64,000 nucleotides of DNA, taken from NCBI RefSeq assembly GCF_900452415.1, contig NZ_UGNX01000001.1, forward strand, positions 2,976,001 to 3,040,000, read 5' to 3'. The notes beneath the pieces were generated by a model, which was given only the letters and a program-made list of their open reading frames with translations, did not search any database and was not told the DNA's origin. This document shows positions 19,101 to 30,600 of this stretch, piece by piece. A program made the position numbers and the translations under genes. This DNA comes from Legionella cincinnatiensis (GTDB lineage: Bacteria > Pseudomonadota > Gammaproteobacteria > Legionellales > Legionellaceae). Within the stretch, counting starts at the first letter, position 1; every line of letters starts with the position of its first letter.

Positions 19101-19427
19101 TTAACTCAAAGAGCCACCACGGGCTAAAATTCGAATTGCTTCTTTTGCATCAGGCTGACCTAAATTTGCTGCAGCATTGATCCAAAACCAAGCTTTTTTA
19201 CGATCTTCTACAACGCCTTTACCATAATAATACATATAGCCTACTGCATATTGAGCATCAGGCTGACCTTTTTCAGCCTCTGGTTTTAACCGGATAAACG
19301 CTTTACGGTAATCTTCAACTCTAAAACTATCGATGCCCTCTCGCAAATTAACGGCGCTGGATAGAACACAAGCCCCAAGAGTAAAAACAAAAACGACAAC
19401 AGTTAATAATTCCAATACACGTCTCAT
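19101..19427 (-). CDS. Sel1-like repeat lipoprotein
   Basis: A 108-residue exported protein with a lipobox (LGAC, Cys20). One clear Sel1-like repeat is visible: AQYAVGYMYYYGKGVVEDRKKA and a partial second unit. Sel1 repeats mediate protein-protein contacts. Its ATG overlaps the stop of the gspC-like gene (ATGA), so the two are coupled, which suggests a link to type II secretion; that is inference from context. Confidence 0.8.
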   Translation of the reverse strand: MRRVLELLTVVVFVFTLGACVLSSAVNLREGIDSFRVEDYRKAFIRLKPEAEKGQPDAQYAVGYMYYYGKGVVEDRKKAWFWINAAANLGQPDAKEAIRILARGGSLS

Positions 19428-19933
19428 AAATCCTTATCCTCTGTCAAAGGCTTTGCTGTTGGCTCAAAGAGTAATTCATTTTTAGGTAAACTTAAACTCT
19501 CTAAAGTACCACGTCGATCTACTAAAATTCCAGTGGCCATAATACGCTTAATAACAGCGCCACCAGGTACTGTATCACCAATTTTATAGGTTTTTTCATC
19601 ACCATTAGCAGAACGTATAATTACTTGAGAATCATTTATTTTATTAGCAAATAAGATTCCAACCAAAGTGACATTCAACATTGATTTCTTAATACTCGAT
19701 AAATTATTAGAAACATAAACGCCAAATAATGAGGAATGCAATAGAGCATCAAAGGAGTTCTGTGCCTTTGTTACTTGTACTTCATTTATTGTTTCAGATG
19801 GAGATTGAACATTTGCAGAAAAAAATAAAGTAGACCATTCACTAATGATCAATAGAGAAAAAAGAGAGATTAAAGCAATAACAACCCACTGTGCATATTT
19901 TGCTGTTAACAAAGCAAGAAGATCAAATTTCAT
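19424..19933 (-). CDS. lspC: Type II secretion protein C (GspC/LspC), short form
   Basis: A 169-residue bitopic membrane protein: a membrane helix at about residues 17-37, then a periplasmic homology region (VTLVGILFANKINDSQVIIR and YKIGDTVPGGAVIKRI) typical of GspC, which joins the inner-membrane platform to the secretin. The C-terminal PDZ or coiled-coil domain of many GspC proteins is absent. An in-frame TTG at 19939 would add two residues. Other type II secretion genes are not in the window. Symbol given from resemblance to the Legionella lsp system. Confidence 0.85.
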   Translation of the reverse strand: MKFDLLALLTAKYAQWVVIALISLFSLLIISEWSTLFFSANVQSPSETINEVQVTKAQNSFDALLHSSLFGVYVSNNLSSIKKSMLNVTLVGILFANKINDSQVIIRSANGDEKTYKIGDTVPGGAVIKRIMATGILVDRRGTLESLSLPKNELLFEPTAKPLTEDKDL

Positions 19934-20131
19934 TGTCAAACGCCCTGATTAATAAAAAAACCGAAGTCTGAGTAAACCACAACAAAAAACACACCTTTTT
20001 AGACTCATTTAAGAAAGGTAAACTTTTCTGTACATATAAGCCCCACTAGAATATCCTACATCATCTAGTCTGAAAAGATCGCTCTTCAATACACGAAGAA
20101 AAATCAAGTTACTTAAAAAGGATAGATCTCA

Positions 20132-21286
20132 ATGAAAAAAAACCATTTTGATACCCGTGCAATACATGCCGGCCAAGAACCCTGTCCAAGCACAGGCGCG
20201 GTAATGACTCCTATTTATGCTACTTCCACCTACAAACAAAGTGCTCCAGGCGAACATCTAGGCTATGAATATTCGCGTACCCACAATCCCACCCGAGGAG
20301 CTTATGAAGGATGTATTGCTAGTTTGGAGTCAGGGGTACGTGGTTTTGCATTTGCCTCTGGAATGGCAGCAATTAACACAGTCGTTGATTTGTTAGACGC
20401 CGGAGATCATGTCGTAGCTATGGATGACTTATATGGAGGAACTTTTCGCTTATTTGATAAAGTGAAAACACGCACCTCACACTTATCTTTTTCATTTGTC
20501 GATATGTCGGATTCACAAAAAATAGAGGCCGCAATTACCCCAAAAACACGCATGCTTTGGGTTGAAACTCCCTCAAATCCTATGCTAAAACTCGCTAACT
20601 TACGAGAAATAGCCTTAATTGCAAAAAAATATAATTTAATCGCTGTTGCCGATAACACCTTTGCAACCCCCTGGATTCAACGCCCTCTCGAACTAGGATT
20701 TGATATAGTCCTTCATTCTGCTACCAAATACCTTAATGGTCATTCTGATGTAGTGAGCGGGGTTGTGGTTGTCGGTGATAATCCAAATTTAGCAGACAAC
20801 CTTGCTTTTCTCCACAATTCATGTGGAGGAATTGCTGGTCCATTTGATAGTTTCCTTGTTTTAAGAAGTTTAAAAACTCTATCCTTGCGAATGCAAAGAC
20901 ATTGCGAGAATGCCCATCATTTAGCAAATTGGCTCGATAGCCATCCCAAGGTTATTAAAGTCATTTATCCAGGGCTTGAAAGCCACCCACAATATAAACT
21001 TGCGAAAGAACAAATGCATGGCTTTGGGGGGATGATTTCCATGGTTATAGATGGTGGTCTCAATGCTGCTAAGCGATTTTTATCACGCTGTGAATTATTT
21101 ACTCTAGCTGAAAGCCTTGGAGGTGTAGAAAGCTTGATTGAACATCCTGCAATTATGACCCATGCCTCAATTCCTCCAGAGCAACGAAAAACATTAGGAA
21201 TAGAAGATGGATTTATTCGCCTTTCAGTAGGTATAGAGCATATAGATGATTTACAAGCTGATTTGAAATATGCGTTTGAAGATTGA
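20132..21286 (+). CDS. PLP-dependent cystathionine synthase/lyase family enzyme
   Basis: A 384-residue Cys/Met-metabolism PLP enzyme. The PLP lysine is in SATKYLNGHSD near residue 198; the family's YEYSRTHNPTR is near 46-56 and ETPSNP near 146. The N-terminal DTRAIHAGQ is typical. It could be cystathionine gamma-synthase, gamma-lyase or beta-lyase; the sequence alone does not decide. It is transcribed from its own region, upstream of dapD. Confidence 0.88.
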   Translation: MKKNHFDTRAIHAGQEPCPSTGAVMTPIYATSTYKQSAPGEHLGYEYSRTHNPTRGAYEGCIASLESGVRGFAFASGMAAINTVVDLLDAGDHVVAMDDLYGGTFRLFDKVKTRTSHLSFSFVDMSDSQKIEAAITPKTRMLWVETPSNPMLKLANLREIALIAKKYNLIAVADNTFATPWIQRPLELGFDIVLHSATKYLNGHSDVVSGVVVVGDNPNLADNLAFLHNSCGGIAGPFDSFLVLRSLKTLSLRMQRHCENAHHLANWLDSHPKVIKVIYPGLESHPQYKLAKEQMHGFGGMISMVIDGGLNAAKRFLSRCELFTLAESLGGVESLIEHPAIMTHASIPPEQRKTLGIEDGFIRLSVGIEHIDDLQADLKYAFED

Positions 21287-21405
21287 AAATATTTAAACTT
21301 AACTGCCATTGACTTAAAGAACTTGTTGTCGACCTCGCAAAAACCTTTAAATAATGGCAGTAAAGCGAACCAAACATCAGGTAATATTATACACAGGAAA
21401 AAAAG

Positions 21406-22227
21406 ATGCACACGTTACAAACTCTAATTGAACACGCATTTGAGCAACGTCAAACTTTATCCATTGATACAGCAACGCCTGAACTCATCACCGCAATTAG
21501 TGAAGTACTTTCTTGCCTCGACAATGGCCAACTTCGTGTTGCAGAAAAAATAAATAACGAATGGGTTGTTCATCAGTGGATAAAAAAAGCCGTTCTCTTA
21601 TCGTTTAAACTAAATCCTAATCAAATTATTGATTCTGGTTTTTGTCAGTTTTACGACAAAGTACCTCTCAAATACAATAATTATACCGAAGAACAGTTTA
21701 AACAAACCGGGGTACGAGTAGTCCCTCATGCTATGGTTCGTAAAGGTGCCTATGTCGCAAAAAACTGTGTTTTGATGCCCTCTTATGTGAATGTAGGGGC
21801 ATATATTGATGAAGGAGTCATGGTAGATACTTGGGCAACCGTGGGTTCTTGTGCCCAAATCGGTAAAAATGTCCATCTTTCAGGTGGAGTAGGTATTGGA
21901 GGGGTGCTTGAACCCTTACAAGCTAATCCTACAATAATTGAAGATAACTGCTTTGTCGGTGCCCGCTCAGAAGTAGTTGAAGGGGTTATCGTAGAACGCA
22001 ATTCCGTTTTATCTATGGGGGTTTACTTAGGACAAAGTACTAAAATATACAATCGACTCACTGGTGAAATCACTTATGGACGAATCCCAGAGGGCTCGGT
22101 AGTTGTTGCAGGGAGTTTACCCAGTGACGATAAAAATTATAGTTTGTATTGTGCCGTCATCGTAAAGCAAGTGGATGAAAAAACAAGAGCGAAAGTGAGC
22201 ATTAATGAATTACTGAGAGCAAATTAA
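21406..22227 (+). CDS. dapD: Tetrahydrodipicolinate N-succinyltransferase
   Basis: A 273-residue acyltransferase that succinylates tetrahydrodipicolinate in the lysine/diaminopimelate pathway. The hexapeptide repeats of the left-handed beta helix are readable (about 95-215), including [20 protein letters not shown] and [18 protein letters not shown] precedes the ATG. dapE starts one base after its stop, so both are one unit supplying diaminopimelate for MurE. Confidence 0.97.
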   Translation: MHTLQTLIEHAFEQRQTLSIDTATPELITAISEVLSCLDNGQLRVAEKINNEWVVHQWIKKAVLLSFKLNPNQIIDSGFCQFYDKVPLKYNNYTEEQFKQTGVRVVPHAMVRKGAYVAKNCVLMPSYVNVGAYIDEGVMVDTWATVGSCAQIGKNVHLSGGVGIGGVLEPLQANPTIIEDNCFVGARSEVVEGVIVERNSVLSMGVYLGQSTKIYNRLTGEITYGRIPEGSVVVAGSLPSDDKNYSLYCAVIVKQVDEKTRAKVSINELLRAN

Positions 22228-22228
22228 G

Positions 22229-23398
22229 ATGACTCAATCCGCAGAAATTGTATCTTCTCATCGTGTTGAAGAGTTGCAAAAAATCTTAGATACACTTATT
22301 AGTTTTCCCTCGATTACCCCAGAAGATGCTGGATGTCAGGAGTTTATGATTCAATTTTTAGAGCAAGTCGGGTTTGTTTGCCAACGCATGAATCAAGGCC
22401 CTGTATCTAATTTTTTTGCATCCTACGGCGACACCGGCCCTCTTTTAGTCTTTGCAGGACATACAGATGTGGTTCCTATTGGCGAAATCACAAAGTGGTT
22501 GACCGATCCGTTTGTGCTCGAAAATCGAGATGGGCTGCTCTATGGGCGCGGTGTAGCTGATATGAAGGGAAGTTTAGCGTGTATGCTCTTGATGGTACAA
22601 CGTTTTGTTAAAACATACCCCCAATTTCACGGAAGATTAGGCTTTCTGATAACAAGTGCAGAAGAAGGTGAAGATTATGATATGGGTACACCTTATGTGA
22701 TGCAGCTTTTAGCAAGTCAAGGTGTTCATATTGATTACTGTGTTGTAGGTGAACCTTCAAGTACTCATAGCGTTGGTGATGTCATTAAAATCGGCAGACG
22801 TGGGTCACTGAGTGCAAAAATCAATGTTCATGGAAAACAAGGGCATGTCGCCTACCCTCATTTGGCAGATAACCCAATACATAAAATGAGCCCTGTATTG
22901 ACTAAGCTTACTACTACAGTATGGGATCAAGGTAACTCCCATTTTCCACCGACTACCATGCAAATTACCCATATGCATTCTGGTGGTCATGCTGCAAATA
23001 TTATCCCGGGTGAGCTGATTTTGCATCTTAATTTTAGATATTCAACAGAACAGACCCATCATGCATTAAAAGAAAAAGTGATTTCTACCTTTCAAGAATT
23101 TAACCTTAACCCAGTCATCGAATGGCACCTCAGTGGTGAACCTTTTTTAACGACTCATGGTAGCTTACTCGAAAGTTGCAAAAAAGCAATCATCGAACTC
23201 ACAGGAAATTTACCCGAGCTATCTACAAGTGGAGGTACATCAGATGGCCGTTTTATAGCGCCCTATGGTGTTGAAGTTATAGAGCTTGGGCCTGTAAATG
23301 CAACAATCCATCAAGTTAATGAATGTATTACTTTAAGCCAATTAGAAGAATTGGAAACTTTATATTTTTTAATTTGTGAAAAACTATTCATTAAGTAA
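22229..23398 (+). CDS. dapE: Succinyl-diaminopimelate desuccinylase
   Basis: A 389-residue M20-family di-zinc hydrolase that removes succinate in diaminopimelate synthesis. Zinc-site motifs are FAGHTDVVP near residue 77, GRGVADMKGS near 109 and the Glu pair in TSAEEGED near 146. A dimerisation domain and the C-terminal STSGGTSDGR and HQVNE motifs follow. It begins one base after the dapD stop. Confidence 0.96.
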   Translation: MTQSAEIVSSHRVEELQKILDTLISFPSITPEDAGCQEFMIQFLEQVGFVCQRMNQGPVSNFFASYGDTGPLLVFAGHTDVVPIGEITKWLTDPFVLENRDGLLYGRGVADMKGSLACMLLMVQRFVKTYPQFHGRLGFLITSAEEGEDYDMGTPYVMQLLASQGVHIDYCVVGEPSSTHSVGDVIKIGRRGSLSAKINVHGKQGHVAYPHLADNPIHKMSPVLTKLTTTVWDQGNSHFPPTTMQITHMHSGGHAANIIPGELILHLNFRYSTEQTHHALKEKVISTFQEFNLNPVIEWHLSGEPFLTTHGSLLESCKKAIIELTGNLPELSTSGGTSDGRFIAPYGVEVIELGPVNATIHQVNECITLSQLEELETLYFLICEKLFIK

Positions 23399-23581
23399 TT
23401 CTTTAGTCTATACTTCCAAAGAAATTAAGGAGTACAAAACAAAAGGGAGTAAAGACACTGGGCCAACCCCGCTAATTTGGACATTTTAATCTCTCCTTTT
23501 AACAGAGTAATCTTTAATTCATTTCCGAATATCACGCATAAAAAACCCATCATTAGGGGGGTACTATAGGGAGAGACAAAT

Positions 23582-23881
23582 ATGAAAGGTTGCCAATTAA
23601 ATCCTGTAGCTTTAGGTCTCGCATTTGGAGTTCTCTGGGGAATATCCATATTCGTTTTAGGATTACTCGCTTATTATTATACTTATGGACATGCTTTTGT
23701 TTTAGCTGTCGGTTCGTTATATCCAGGTTATGCGCCTTCAATCAAAGGCAGTATCTTGGGGGGAGTTGTAGGTTTTATTGATGCGTTTATAGCAGGTTTT
23801 CTTATTGCGTGGCTTTATAATCTGTTTAATTGCTGCACATGCATCTGCTGTAATAAAAATAAAGATGAAACAGCTAAATGA
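23582..23881 (+). CDS. Small two-helix membrane protein, holin-annotated family
   Basis: A 99-residue membrane protein with hydrophobic helices at about residues 8-32 and 58-85, the second containing GG and FIDAFIAGF. The C-terminal tail is cysteine-rich (CCTCICC near 85-91) followed by a charged end. GGGAGAG lies upstream of the ATG. Similar small proteins in gammaproteobacteria are often labelled bacteriophage holin, but no phage genes are nearby and the label is not evidence of function. Confidence 0.75.
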   Translation: MKGCQLNPVALGLAFGVLWGISIFVLGLLAYYYTYGHAFVLAVGSLYPGYAPSIKGSILGGVVGFIDAFIAGFLIAWLYNLFNCCTCICCNKNKDETAK

Positions 23882-23888
23882 CATTCAT

Positions 23889-23912
23889 GTAGCCTGAAAC
23901 CTTTCAGGCTAC
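23889..23912. other. Perfect 11-bp inverted repeat between convergent genes
   Basis: GTAGCCTGAAA (23889-23899) pairs with TTTCAGGCTAC (23902-23912) with almost no loop. It sits between two convergent genes. It has no T-run in either reading direction, so it is at best a weak bidirectional terminator. Confidence 0.5.
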
Positions 23913-23944
23913 AAAAAACATATCAACTGTGATTTGAAGATTAT

Positions 23945-24391
23945 TTAATTAACAACATGCCATGTACCATCTGGCTGACGACATGCACTACCACGTAATG
24001 TTTCTGTTTTTCCATCAATAATGGCTTTAGTAATATACTCTCGACAAGGCAAGCGCTCACGATAATAAGTACGCGTTGGTTGTACGGAATATCTGTATCC
24101 TGTATCAGGATTCGACCAATTTACCGCTTTACCTGTAGGAGCAGTTTCTAATGCGCGTTGCATTTCCATTCGATCTACCTTATCCATGGTTTTACCAATT
24201 TGGCCACCCAAGTAAGCACCAACAATGGCACCACCTGCTGCTGCAGCCATTCTAGCTGCTGATCCACCACCAAATTGACTTCCAATCAATCCACCGATAA
24301 CGCCACCTGAAATAGTGCCTACGTCTTCATGAGTTACTGGTCCGCAACCCACCAAAAATAAAGACAATGATGCAACAGCTAGCTTTTTCAT
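23945..24391 (-). CDS. Glycine-zipper outer-membrane lipoprotein, 17-kDa antigen-like
   Basis: A 148-residue lipoprotein with lipobox LVGC (Cys16). A glycine-zipper region (about 26-66) holds repeated GG and GxxxG motifs, e.g. GGVIGGLIGSQFGGG and GAIVGAYLGGQIG. The C-terminal domain with WSNPDTGYRYSV and CR motifs matches the surface-antigen half of the rickettsial 17-kDa family. It probably inserts into or lines the outer membrane; the precise role is unknown. Confidence 0.85.
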   Translation of the reverse strand: MKKLAVASLSLFLVGCGPVTHEDVGTISGGVIGGLIGSQFGGGSAARMAAAAGGAIVGAYLGGQIGKTMDKVDRMEMQRALETAPTGKAVNWSNPDTGYRYSVQPTRTYYRERLPCREYITKAIIDGKTETLRGSACRQPDGTWHVVN

Positions 24392-24538
24392 AACATATCA
24401 CCATTTAATAAGGTTACAAAATCGGTTCTCATTCTAACACCACGTTCAGTTATTATCCATAGTTGTAACGATCATCCTATAGATCTCATGTAATCATGTA
24501 GGAAATCCAAATAAGAAACACAACAGCAATCGATAATC

Positions 24539-25618
24539 CTACAATCTACCATGGCGTACTCGCTCGGAAATTTGGCATAGCAATTCATAACCCGAAGTGC
24601 TCGCAGCATGTGCAACTCGTTCAACTAAAATGTGTTTTCCCCAAAGCTCAACTGGTGCTCCAGGCTTAACCTCTGGATGATCTGTTAAATCTACAGCCAG
24701 CATATCCATTGATACTCGCCCAACAATAGGCACTTCCTTACCTTGAACCCACACCGGGGTATTTTCCATAATATGTCGTGGATAACCATCCCCATAACCC
24801 GCAGCAACAATACCTATAACAGAAGGCTTTTCGCTTTTCCAAATACCACTATACCCTACTGAGGCTAAAGGGGGATTATGATGCACCGCACTGATTGCTG
24901 ATATAAAGCGCATTACTGGCTGCAAACCCAGTTCTATCGCCGTCTGGTTGGCAAAAGGAGAGACGCCATAAAGCATAATACCAGGTCTCACCACATCCAC
25001 ATGAGTTTGTGGAAAAGAAATAATGGCGGCTGAGTTAGCAATACTTCGTTGACTAAACCCAGCAACAGAAATACTCTCAAATAAAGAAATTTGCTGAAAA
25101 TTTTCCATACGCTCAGGCTCATCCGCACACGCTAAATGAGTCATCAAACCAATCTCTTTATCTATCCAGGGGCAAGTTTGTAATGCATCCATTACTTCCT
25201 GTAGTTCTTGAGGTTTAAATCCTAAACGATGCATGCCTGTATTTACCTTAACCCATAATTTAATAGGTCTATTTAAAGGGGTATTTAAAAGCCATCGTAA
25301 TTGATGAGGTTGGTGTATGACACATCCAAATTGATGTTGAGCCACTATTTTAAATTCATCCGGACTAAACACGCCTTGAAAAAGAATACAAGGAGTACGA
25401 CTGCCTATTTTATGGAGAATTAAAGCCTCCTCAATACAAGCGACCCCAAAAGCGTCAACATGCCCTTCCAATACCGGGGCCACAACATGTACACCACAGC
25501 CATAGGCATTTGCCTTAACCATCGCAATTATTTTCTTGCCTGGAGCAAATCGTCTTATTTGCTCTAAATTATGAAGTAAAGCACTTGGCTCTATTACCAA
25601 TCTAGTAGGTCTTGACAC
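24539..25618 (-). CDS. alr: Alanine racemase
   Basis: A 359-residue PLP enzyme that makes D-alanine for peptidoglycan. The PLP lysine is in [10 protein letters not shown] (Lys34) and the catalytic tyrosine in SVGYSGIWK near 254-262. It starts at GTG two bases after the dnaB stop; AAGGGG nine bases upstream lies inside the end of dnaB, so translation is coupled. The dnaB-alr order is common in gammaproteobacteria. Confidence 0.96.
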   Translation of the reverse strand: MSRPTRLVIEPSALLHNLEQIRRFAPGKKIIAMVKANAYGCGVHVVAPVLEGHVDAFGVACIEEALILHKIGSRTPCILFQGVFSPDEFKIVAQHQFGCVIHQPHQLRWLLNTPLNRPIKLWVKVNTGMHRLGFKPQELQEVMDALQTCPWIDKEIGLMTHLACADEPERMENFQQISLFESISVAGFSQRSIANSAAIISFPQTHVDVVRPGIMLYGVSPFANQTAIELGLQPVMRFISAISAVHHNPPLASVGYSGIWKSEKPSVIGIVAAGYGDGYPRHIMENTPVWVQGKEVPIVGRVSMDMLAVDLTDHPEVKPGAPVELWGKHILVERVAHAASTSGYELLCQISERVRHGRL

Positions 25619-25619
25619 C

Positions 25620-27002
25620 TCAATCTACCCCTTGATAACCAGTATAAGCTAAATCTTCAAAACGCGTGTATTTACCTATAAAGGCCACACGCACCTTACC
25701 AATAGGACCATTTCTTTGTTTGGCCACAATTATTTCTGCAGTACCTTTATCAGGGCTGTCTTCATAATAAACCTCATCTCTATAAATAAAACAGATTAAA
25801 TCAGCGTCTTGTTCAATTGCTCCCGATTCTCGCAAGTCAGACATAACTGGTCGTTTATCCGCCCGTTGCTCTAAACTTCGATTTAATTGAGATAAAGCAA
25901 TTACGGGTACCTGTAACTCTTTAGCCAATGACTTAAGGCTACGGGAAATTTCAGAGATCTCTGCAGTCCTGTTATCTGCACTAAATCCGGGTACTTTCAT
26001 TAATTGCAAATAATCCACTACAATAAGCCCCAATGAACCATGTTCTTTGGCTAAACGTCTAGCTCGCGCCCGCATTTCCCCAGGACTTAAGGCTGGAGTA
26101 TCATCGATAAACAATGGCGCTTCTGACAGCATGTGCACGGCTGAAGTGACCCGAGGCCAATCATCATCATCCAGTTTTCCAGTCCTAATCTTGTGCTGAT
26201 CGATACGGCCTAATGAAGACATCATTCTCATGGCCAAAGAATCTGCGGGCATTTCCATAGAAAAAACCAGTACAGGTTTACCCGACTTAATTGCAGCATG
26301 TTCTGCCATATTCATCACTAAAGTAGTTTTACCCATGGAAGGGCGACCTGCAACAATGACTAAGTCGGATGGTTGTAGTCCAGAAGTCATTTCATCTAAA
26401 TCAGATAACCCCGTAGCCAGACCAGTAATCGCATCCCCATTGTGGTAAAGAGCATCAATTTTTTCTACTGCACGGACTAAAATGGATTTTATGTTTTCGG
26501 GACCTCCATCCCCTCCTGTTTGCTCACCGATTGCAAATACTTTAGTTTCTGCTAAATCGAGCAACTCAGGAACTTCTCGACCTCCAGGATTATATGCTGA
26601 ATCAGCAATTTCTGTTGCTACCGCAATAAGCTGTCTTTGTACTGATTTTTCACGAACAATCTCAGCATAAGCCGATATATTAGCAACACTTGGTGTATTA
26701 TTAGCAAGTTCAAATAAATAAGCTTCACCACCTGCGTCATCTAATTCATTATGTGATGTTAAGCCATCAAGTAAGGTCACAACATCAAAAGGTTGATCTT
26801 TTTTTGCTAATGCAGAAATGGTCCGAAATAAAATTCGATGTTCCGTACGATAAAAATCAGTTTCGCAAAGCTTATGGCTAATTTTATCCCAAACCTGATT
26901 ATCCAACATCAATCCACCTATAATGGATTGCTCCGCTTCCACTGAATGAGGTGGCCGTTTTAATGGATCAACCGTTTTTTTGGAGTTTTGTAGCTCATAC
27001 AT
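25620..27002 (-). CDS. dnaB: Replicative DNA helicase DnaB
   Basis: A 460-residue hexameric helicase. The N-terminal helical domain begins with [14 protein letters not shown]; the RecA-like domain has Walker [10 protein letters not shown] near residue 216, Walker [11 protein letters not shown] and the conserved [10 protein letters not shown] and [14 protein letters not shown] motifs. No intein is present and length is normal. alr follows directly. Confidence 0.97.
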   Translation of the reverse strand: MYELQNSKKTVDPLKRPPHSVEAEQSIIGGLMLDNQVWDKISHKLCETDFYRTEHRILFRTISALAKKDQPFDVVTLLDGLTSHNELDDAGGEAYLFELANNTPSVANISAYAEIVREKSVQRQLIAVATEIADSAYNPGGREVPELLDLAETKVFAIGEQTGGDGGPENIKSILVRAVEKIDALYHNGDAITGLATGLSDLDEMTSGLQPSDLVIVAGRPSMGKTTLVMNMAEHAAIKSGKPVLVFSMEMPADSLAMRMMSSLGRIDQHKIRTGKLDDDDWPRVTSAVHMLSEAPLFIDDTPALSPGEMRARARRLAKEHGSLGLIVVDYLQLMKVPGFSADNRTAEISEISRSLKSLAKELQVPVIALSQLNRSLEQRADKRPVMSDLRESGAIEQDADLICFIYRDEVYYEDSPDKGTAEIIVAKQRNGPIGKVRVAFIGKYTRFEDLAYTGYQGVD

Positions 27003-27045
27003 GGCAATGATACAATGAAAATTAGAACAAAATGTATTGTAATGT

Positions 27046-27086
27046 TCTTTTAAAAAGATGTCATCCCGAATAGATGTTATTCGGGA
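27046..27086 (-). terminator. Probable terminator after the DUF2147 gene
   Basis: TCCCGAATA (27064-27072) pairs with TATTCGGGA (27078-27086). On the minus strand it is followed by TGACATCTTTTT, so the T-run is offset by about six bases. It separates the DUF2147 gene from dnaB. Confidence 0.55.
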
Positions 27087-27129
27087 GCAATTATCCCAGA
27101 TAACCTTAGCGTTATTTTATAGTATTGCT

Positions 27130-27567
27130 TTATTCTCTATGCCAAACTTGGGTACGGCCTAATAAAGAAATTCCAATATACCCTCGAACCAAAACTTCAT
27201 TTCCTTGAGCAATGAGCTTAGCGCGATAAATTTTACCTGTTTTGGGATCTAAAATAGAACCACCACTCCATTCATTATCACCTTCTTTCTTTAATCCCCA
27301 CATAAACCGAAGCCCCACTATTTTTTTGCCTTTAAAAGCGCCAGGACAATTTTCACAAATTCCAGTATCCCCTGGTTGAGGATATATTTTATCAATAACA
27401 CCACTTAACACGCCTCCAGATTCAGTAATAGTAACAACCGCTCTTTTGGCGCCCGTTTTATCATCTACAGTGACCCAGTTACCGACTGGAGCTTGAGATG
27501 CAGCTAGTACTGTAGGGAAATAAAAAGTAGCAAGAACAAGACCACAAGCTCGCTTCCATAAGTTCAT
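27130..27567 (-). CDS. DUF2147 secreted protein
   Basis: A 145-residue exported protein from the ATG at 27567, which has GGAG six bases upstream. A signal peptide covers about 1-22 (cut after VLA). The mature part is a lipocalin-like beta fold of the DUF2147 type: VGNWVTVDDKTG, then ITESGGVLSGVIDKIY, and CENCPGAFKGKKI with two cysteines. Function of the family is unknown. It is a single-gene unit. Confidence 0.85.
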   Translation of the reverse strand: MNLWKRACGLVLATFYFPTVLAASQAPVGNWVTVDDKTGAKRAVVTITESGGVLSGVIDKIYPQPGDTGICENCPGAFKGKKIVGLRFMWGLKKEGDNEWSGGSILDPKTGKIYRAKLIAQGNEVLVRGYIGISLLGRTQVWHRE

Positions 27568-27639
27568 AATTTTCTCCATGTTTACAATCTGTTAATAGCT
27601 TATGCTATGAATAAAAACTATGCTAGTTTTTATTTCAAT

Positions 27640-30600
27640 TTAACTTAATGGCATAAAAAATTGATCAATATCTTTTTCACTTAAAACCGTTGTTTTTGCG
27701 GAATCCTGGGATAGTACGCTTTCCCCCAAGAGCCTTTTTTTCTCCTGCATCGTTAAAATAGCTTCTTCTACAGTACCCGCGGTAATTAATTTATAAACAA
27801 ATACCGGATTTTCCTGGCCTATGCGGTGAGCTCTATCTGTAGCTTGGGATTCAACAGCAGGATTCCACCACGGATCATACTGAATCACCGTGTCGGCACG
27901 CGTTAAATTCAAACCCGTACCACCCGCTTTTAAACTAATCAAAAATACAGGTGTATTGCCCTCTTGAAATTTATCTACCATGGCCTGCCGGTGCTGCGTT
28001 TGGCCTGTTAACTTCAAATAATCATATTGACGCGTACGTAATTCCTCTTCAATTAATTGCAACATGGAGGTAAATTGTGAAAATACTAAAACTCTTCGAC
28101 CTTCGCCAATTAAATTATTCAACAAATCCATTAATACTTCGAGCTTTGCAGAAGTGCCATGAGCTATAGCTGCTTCTGGCAAAGACAATAATCTAGGATC
28201 ACAGCAAACTTGGCGTAGCTTAAGTAACGCATCAAGTAAAAGAATATGGCTTTTACCTAATCCTTGTTTGGCAATCGCATCACGTACTTTTTTTTCCATA
28301 CTCATACGTATCGCCTCGTAAAGATCGCGCTGGGCTCCAACAAGGTCTATAGTATGAGTCATTTCCGTTTTTGGTGGCAACTCTCTAGCAACCTGATTTT
28401 TTGTTCTTCTGAGAATAAAAGGTTGTACACGCTTTCGTAGAATTTCTCGTCTTTCTCTATCGGCATATTTTTCAATAGGCGTTCTAAACCAAAGCCTAAA
28501 TTGCTTGGCATCACCTAATAAACCAGGCATTAAAAAATGAAATAATGACCATAATTCACCTAAATGGTTCTCTAAAGGAGTGCCTGTTAGACATAAACGA
28601 TGAGTGGCATGTAATTGTTGAATAATTTGGGTTGTTTTGGTACGCGCATTTTTAATAAATTGAGCCTCATCCAAGATGAGATAATAAAAAGGATAACTTA
28701 CAAATTTTTCCTTATCACGTTGAATTAATCCATAGGTGGAAATCACTAAATCATAGTCATCAAAATTATCTTGATGTCGTTCGGCTCCATGATGGATTAG
28801 AACATTTAATTGGGGAGTAAACCGTTTTGCTTCAGCCAACCAATTACCTACAAGACTTGTTGGTGCAACAATTAATGTAGCTGCTTGAGTACGTCCTTGT
28901 TCCTTTTCATAGAGCAAATGTGCCAAAGTTTGTACTGTTTTACCTAATCCCATATCATCTGCCAGAATACCGTTAAAATGGCTGCTGCGTAAAAACTGCA
29001 ACCAATTTAACCCATAACGTTGATAATCTCTTAATTGGGCTTGTAATCCCAAAGGAGGTTGTACCTCAGGAATATTGGTTAATAGGGTTAAGTGTCTTAT
29101 TTGTTCCCTTAGTGTCTCTGCGCCTTGCCAACGAGTTTTAATTGCTGCAATAGCTAATTCAGCCTCACGCATCAAGATTAATTGATATTTATTAAGAGAA
29201 ACACTTTGATTTGCATCAAAATGGCGCAAACCAAATTGCAATAATAACCGAACCAACGGCTTAATTCGCCCCATTTCCAACTGCAACGCACGACCATCTT
29301 GCAAAGGAAGCTTTATCAATTGATCATCAGAAAGATTATCCAAGCTATTGGCACTATAACGCTGAATTAAATCAGCAATTAAAGGCACAATGCTCACTGG
29401 TTTGCCTTCCACTAAAATTCCCAATTGATAGGAAAAAAAATCAGTGGTATTTTCCTGAAGATCAGAATACCACTCTACTTCATCAGCGCTGACAATTTCC
29501 TGATACAAGAAACCAATACACTCTACTCGCCAACCTCTTTCTTTTAGCTCAGGGATTGATTGACTACGAACAAACTCCAAGTCTTCTAAAACATTAATAT
29601 TCTGAATAATAAAATCTACGTTCTTTACTTTGCCCCATTGCTCATCTTCCCAAGTTCTAGGCACCCTTAGGTCTAATATAGACTGAACTTCATCCCATTT
29701 TAATTTTTCAAAATCTTTATCGCGTAGATATTCAATTAAAACATCTTCCTGCTGGCACACAACTGTGTCACCTGGATCGGCACCAGTAATTATTAAGCCC
29801 GCATAATCAAAAACAATATGTACTGTAAATAAAGCATGTAATTCTTCCTCGGTATCATAGAGCCAAGAAGATTCTTCATCAAATTCACTAATAGTATCAA
29901 GAATCAGCACTGGTATGGGAATAACTTGCCGTACCTCTCGTTGTTTAAAAACTTGTGGTACTGGAAATTCAGGACAAGTATGAGCCATTTTATTTGCTAA
30001 CAATTCAGCCTGCTCCAACGGAATTGAAGGTGCTTCCAATAAATAACTCAATTGTTTTATGGGATATGTGGTAATTAAACGCCCTATTTTGGCTTCTGAA
30101 TAATTAAAATACCAACTGTTATCAAGTAATAAAGGTTTAACCACCTCGTCTTCATGCATTAATAATAAATTTTGATTTCCATTATGAGACAGTACCCATT
30201 GGCAAGTACCTTGGATGGATTCACCTAAGTGAATTGCCTCATTATGATTTTGTACAAAAAAAGATCTTCCAGTGGTAATAATTCGCTCAAGCAGTTCACT
30301 ATTACGGATGTTTAAAGAATCAAACCAACCTGAAACACCACATTTAAACAGCAATAAAGCCACAAGATCATTATCATCACCAATAAAATGCTGTTTTTTG
30401 GAATCAGAAAGACTATTAAACGTGATCATTTTTCCATAACCACCACGTTTTAATAATTTAGCCAAAGCTAATCTAATGACAACTCGATGCTCATAACCAT
30501 CAATCTTTAGATCCAGAAGATAAACTAAATGATGCGTAGCCTCTTGTGTTTTAACGATCGCAGCTTCTTGAGCTCGTAAATTTTTCAGCCAACTGTCTAA

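Noticed and set aside
23582..23881. Holin annotation taken as a sign of prophage
   Set aside because: No other phage genes are near, and the neighbours are housekeeping genes.
23889..23912. Hairpin considered as a rho-independent terminator
   Set aside because: The stem is perfect but an A-run, not a T-run, follows it on the plus strand, and none follows on the minus strand.
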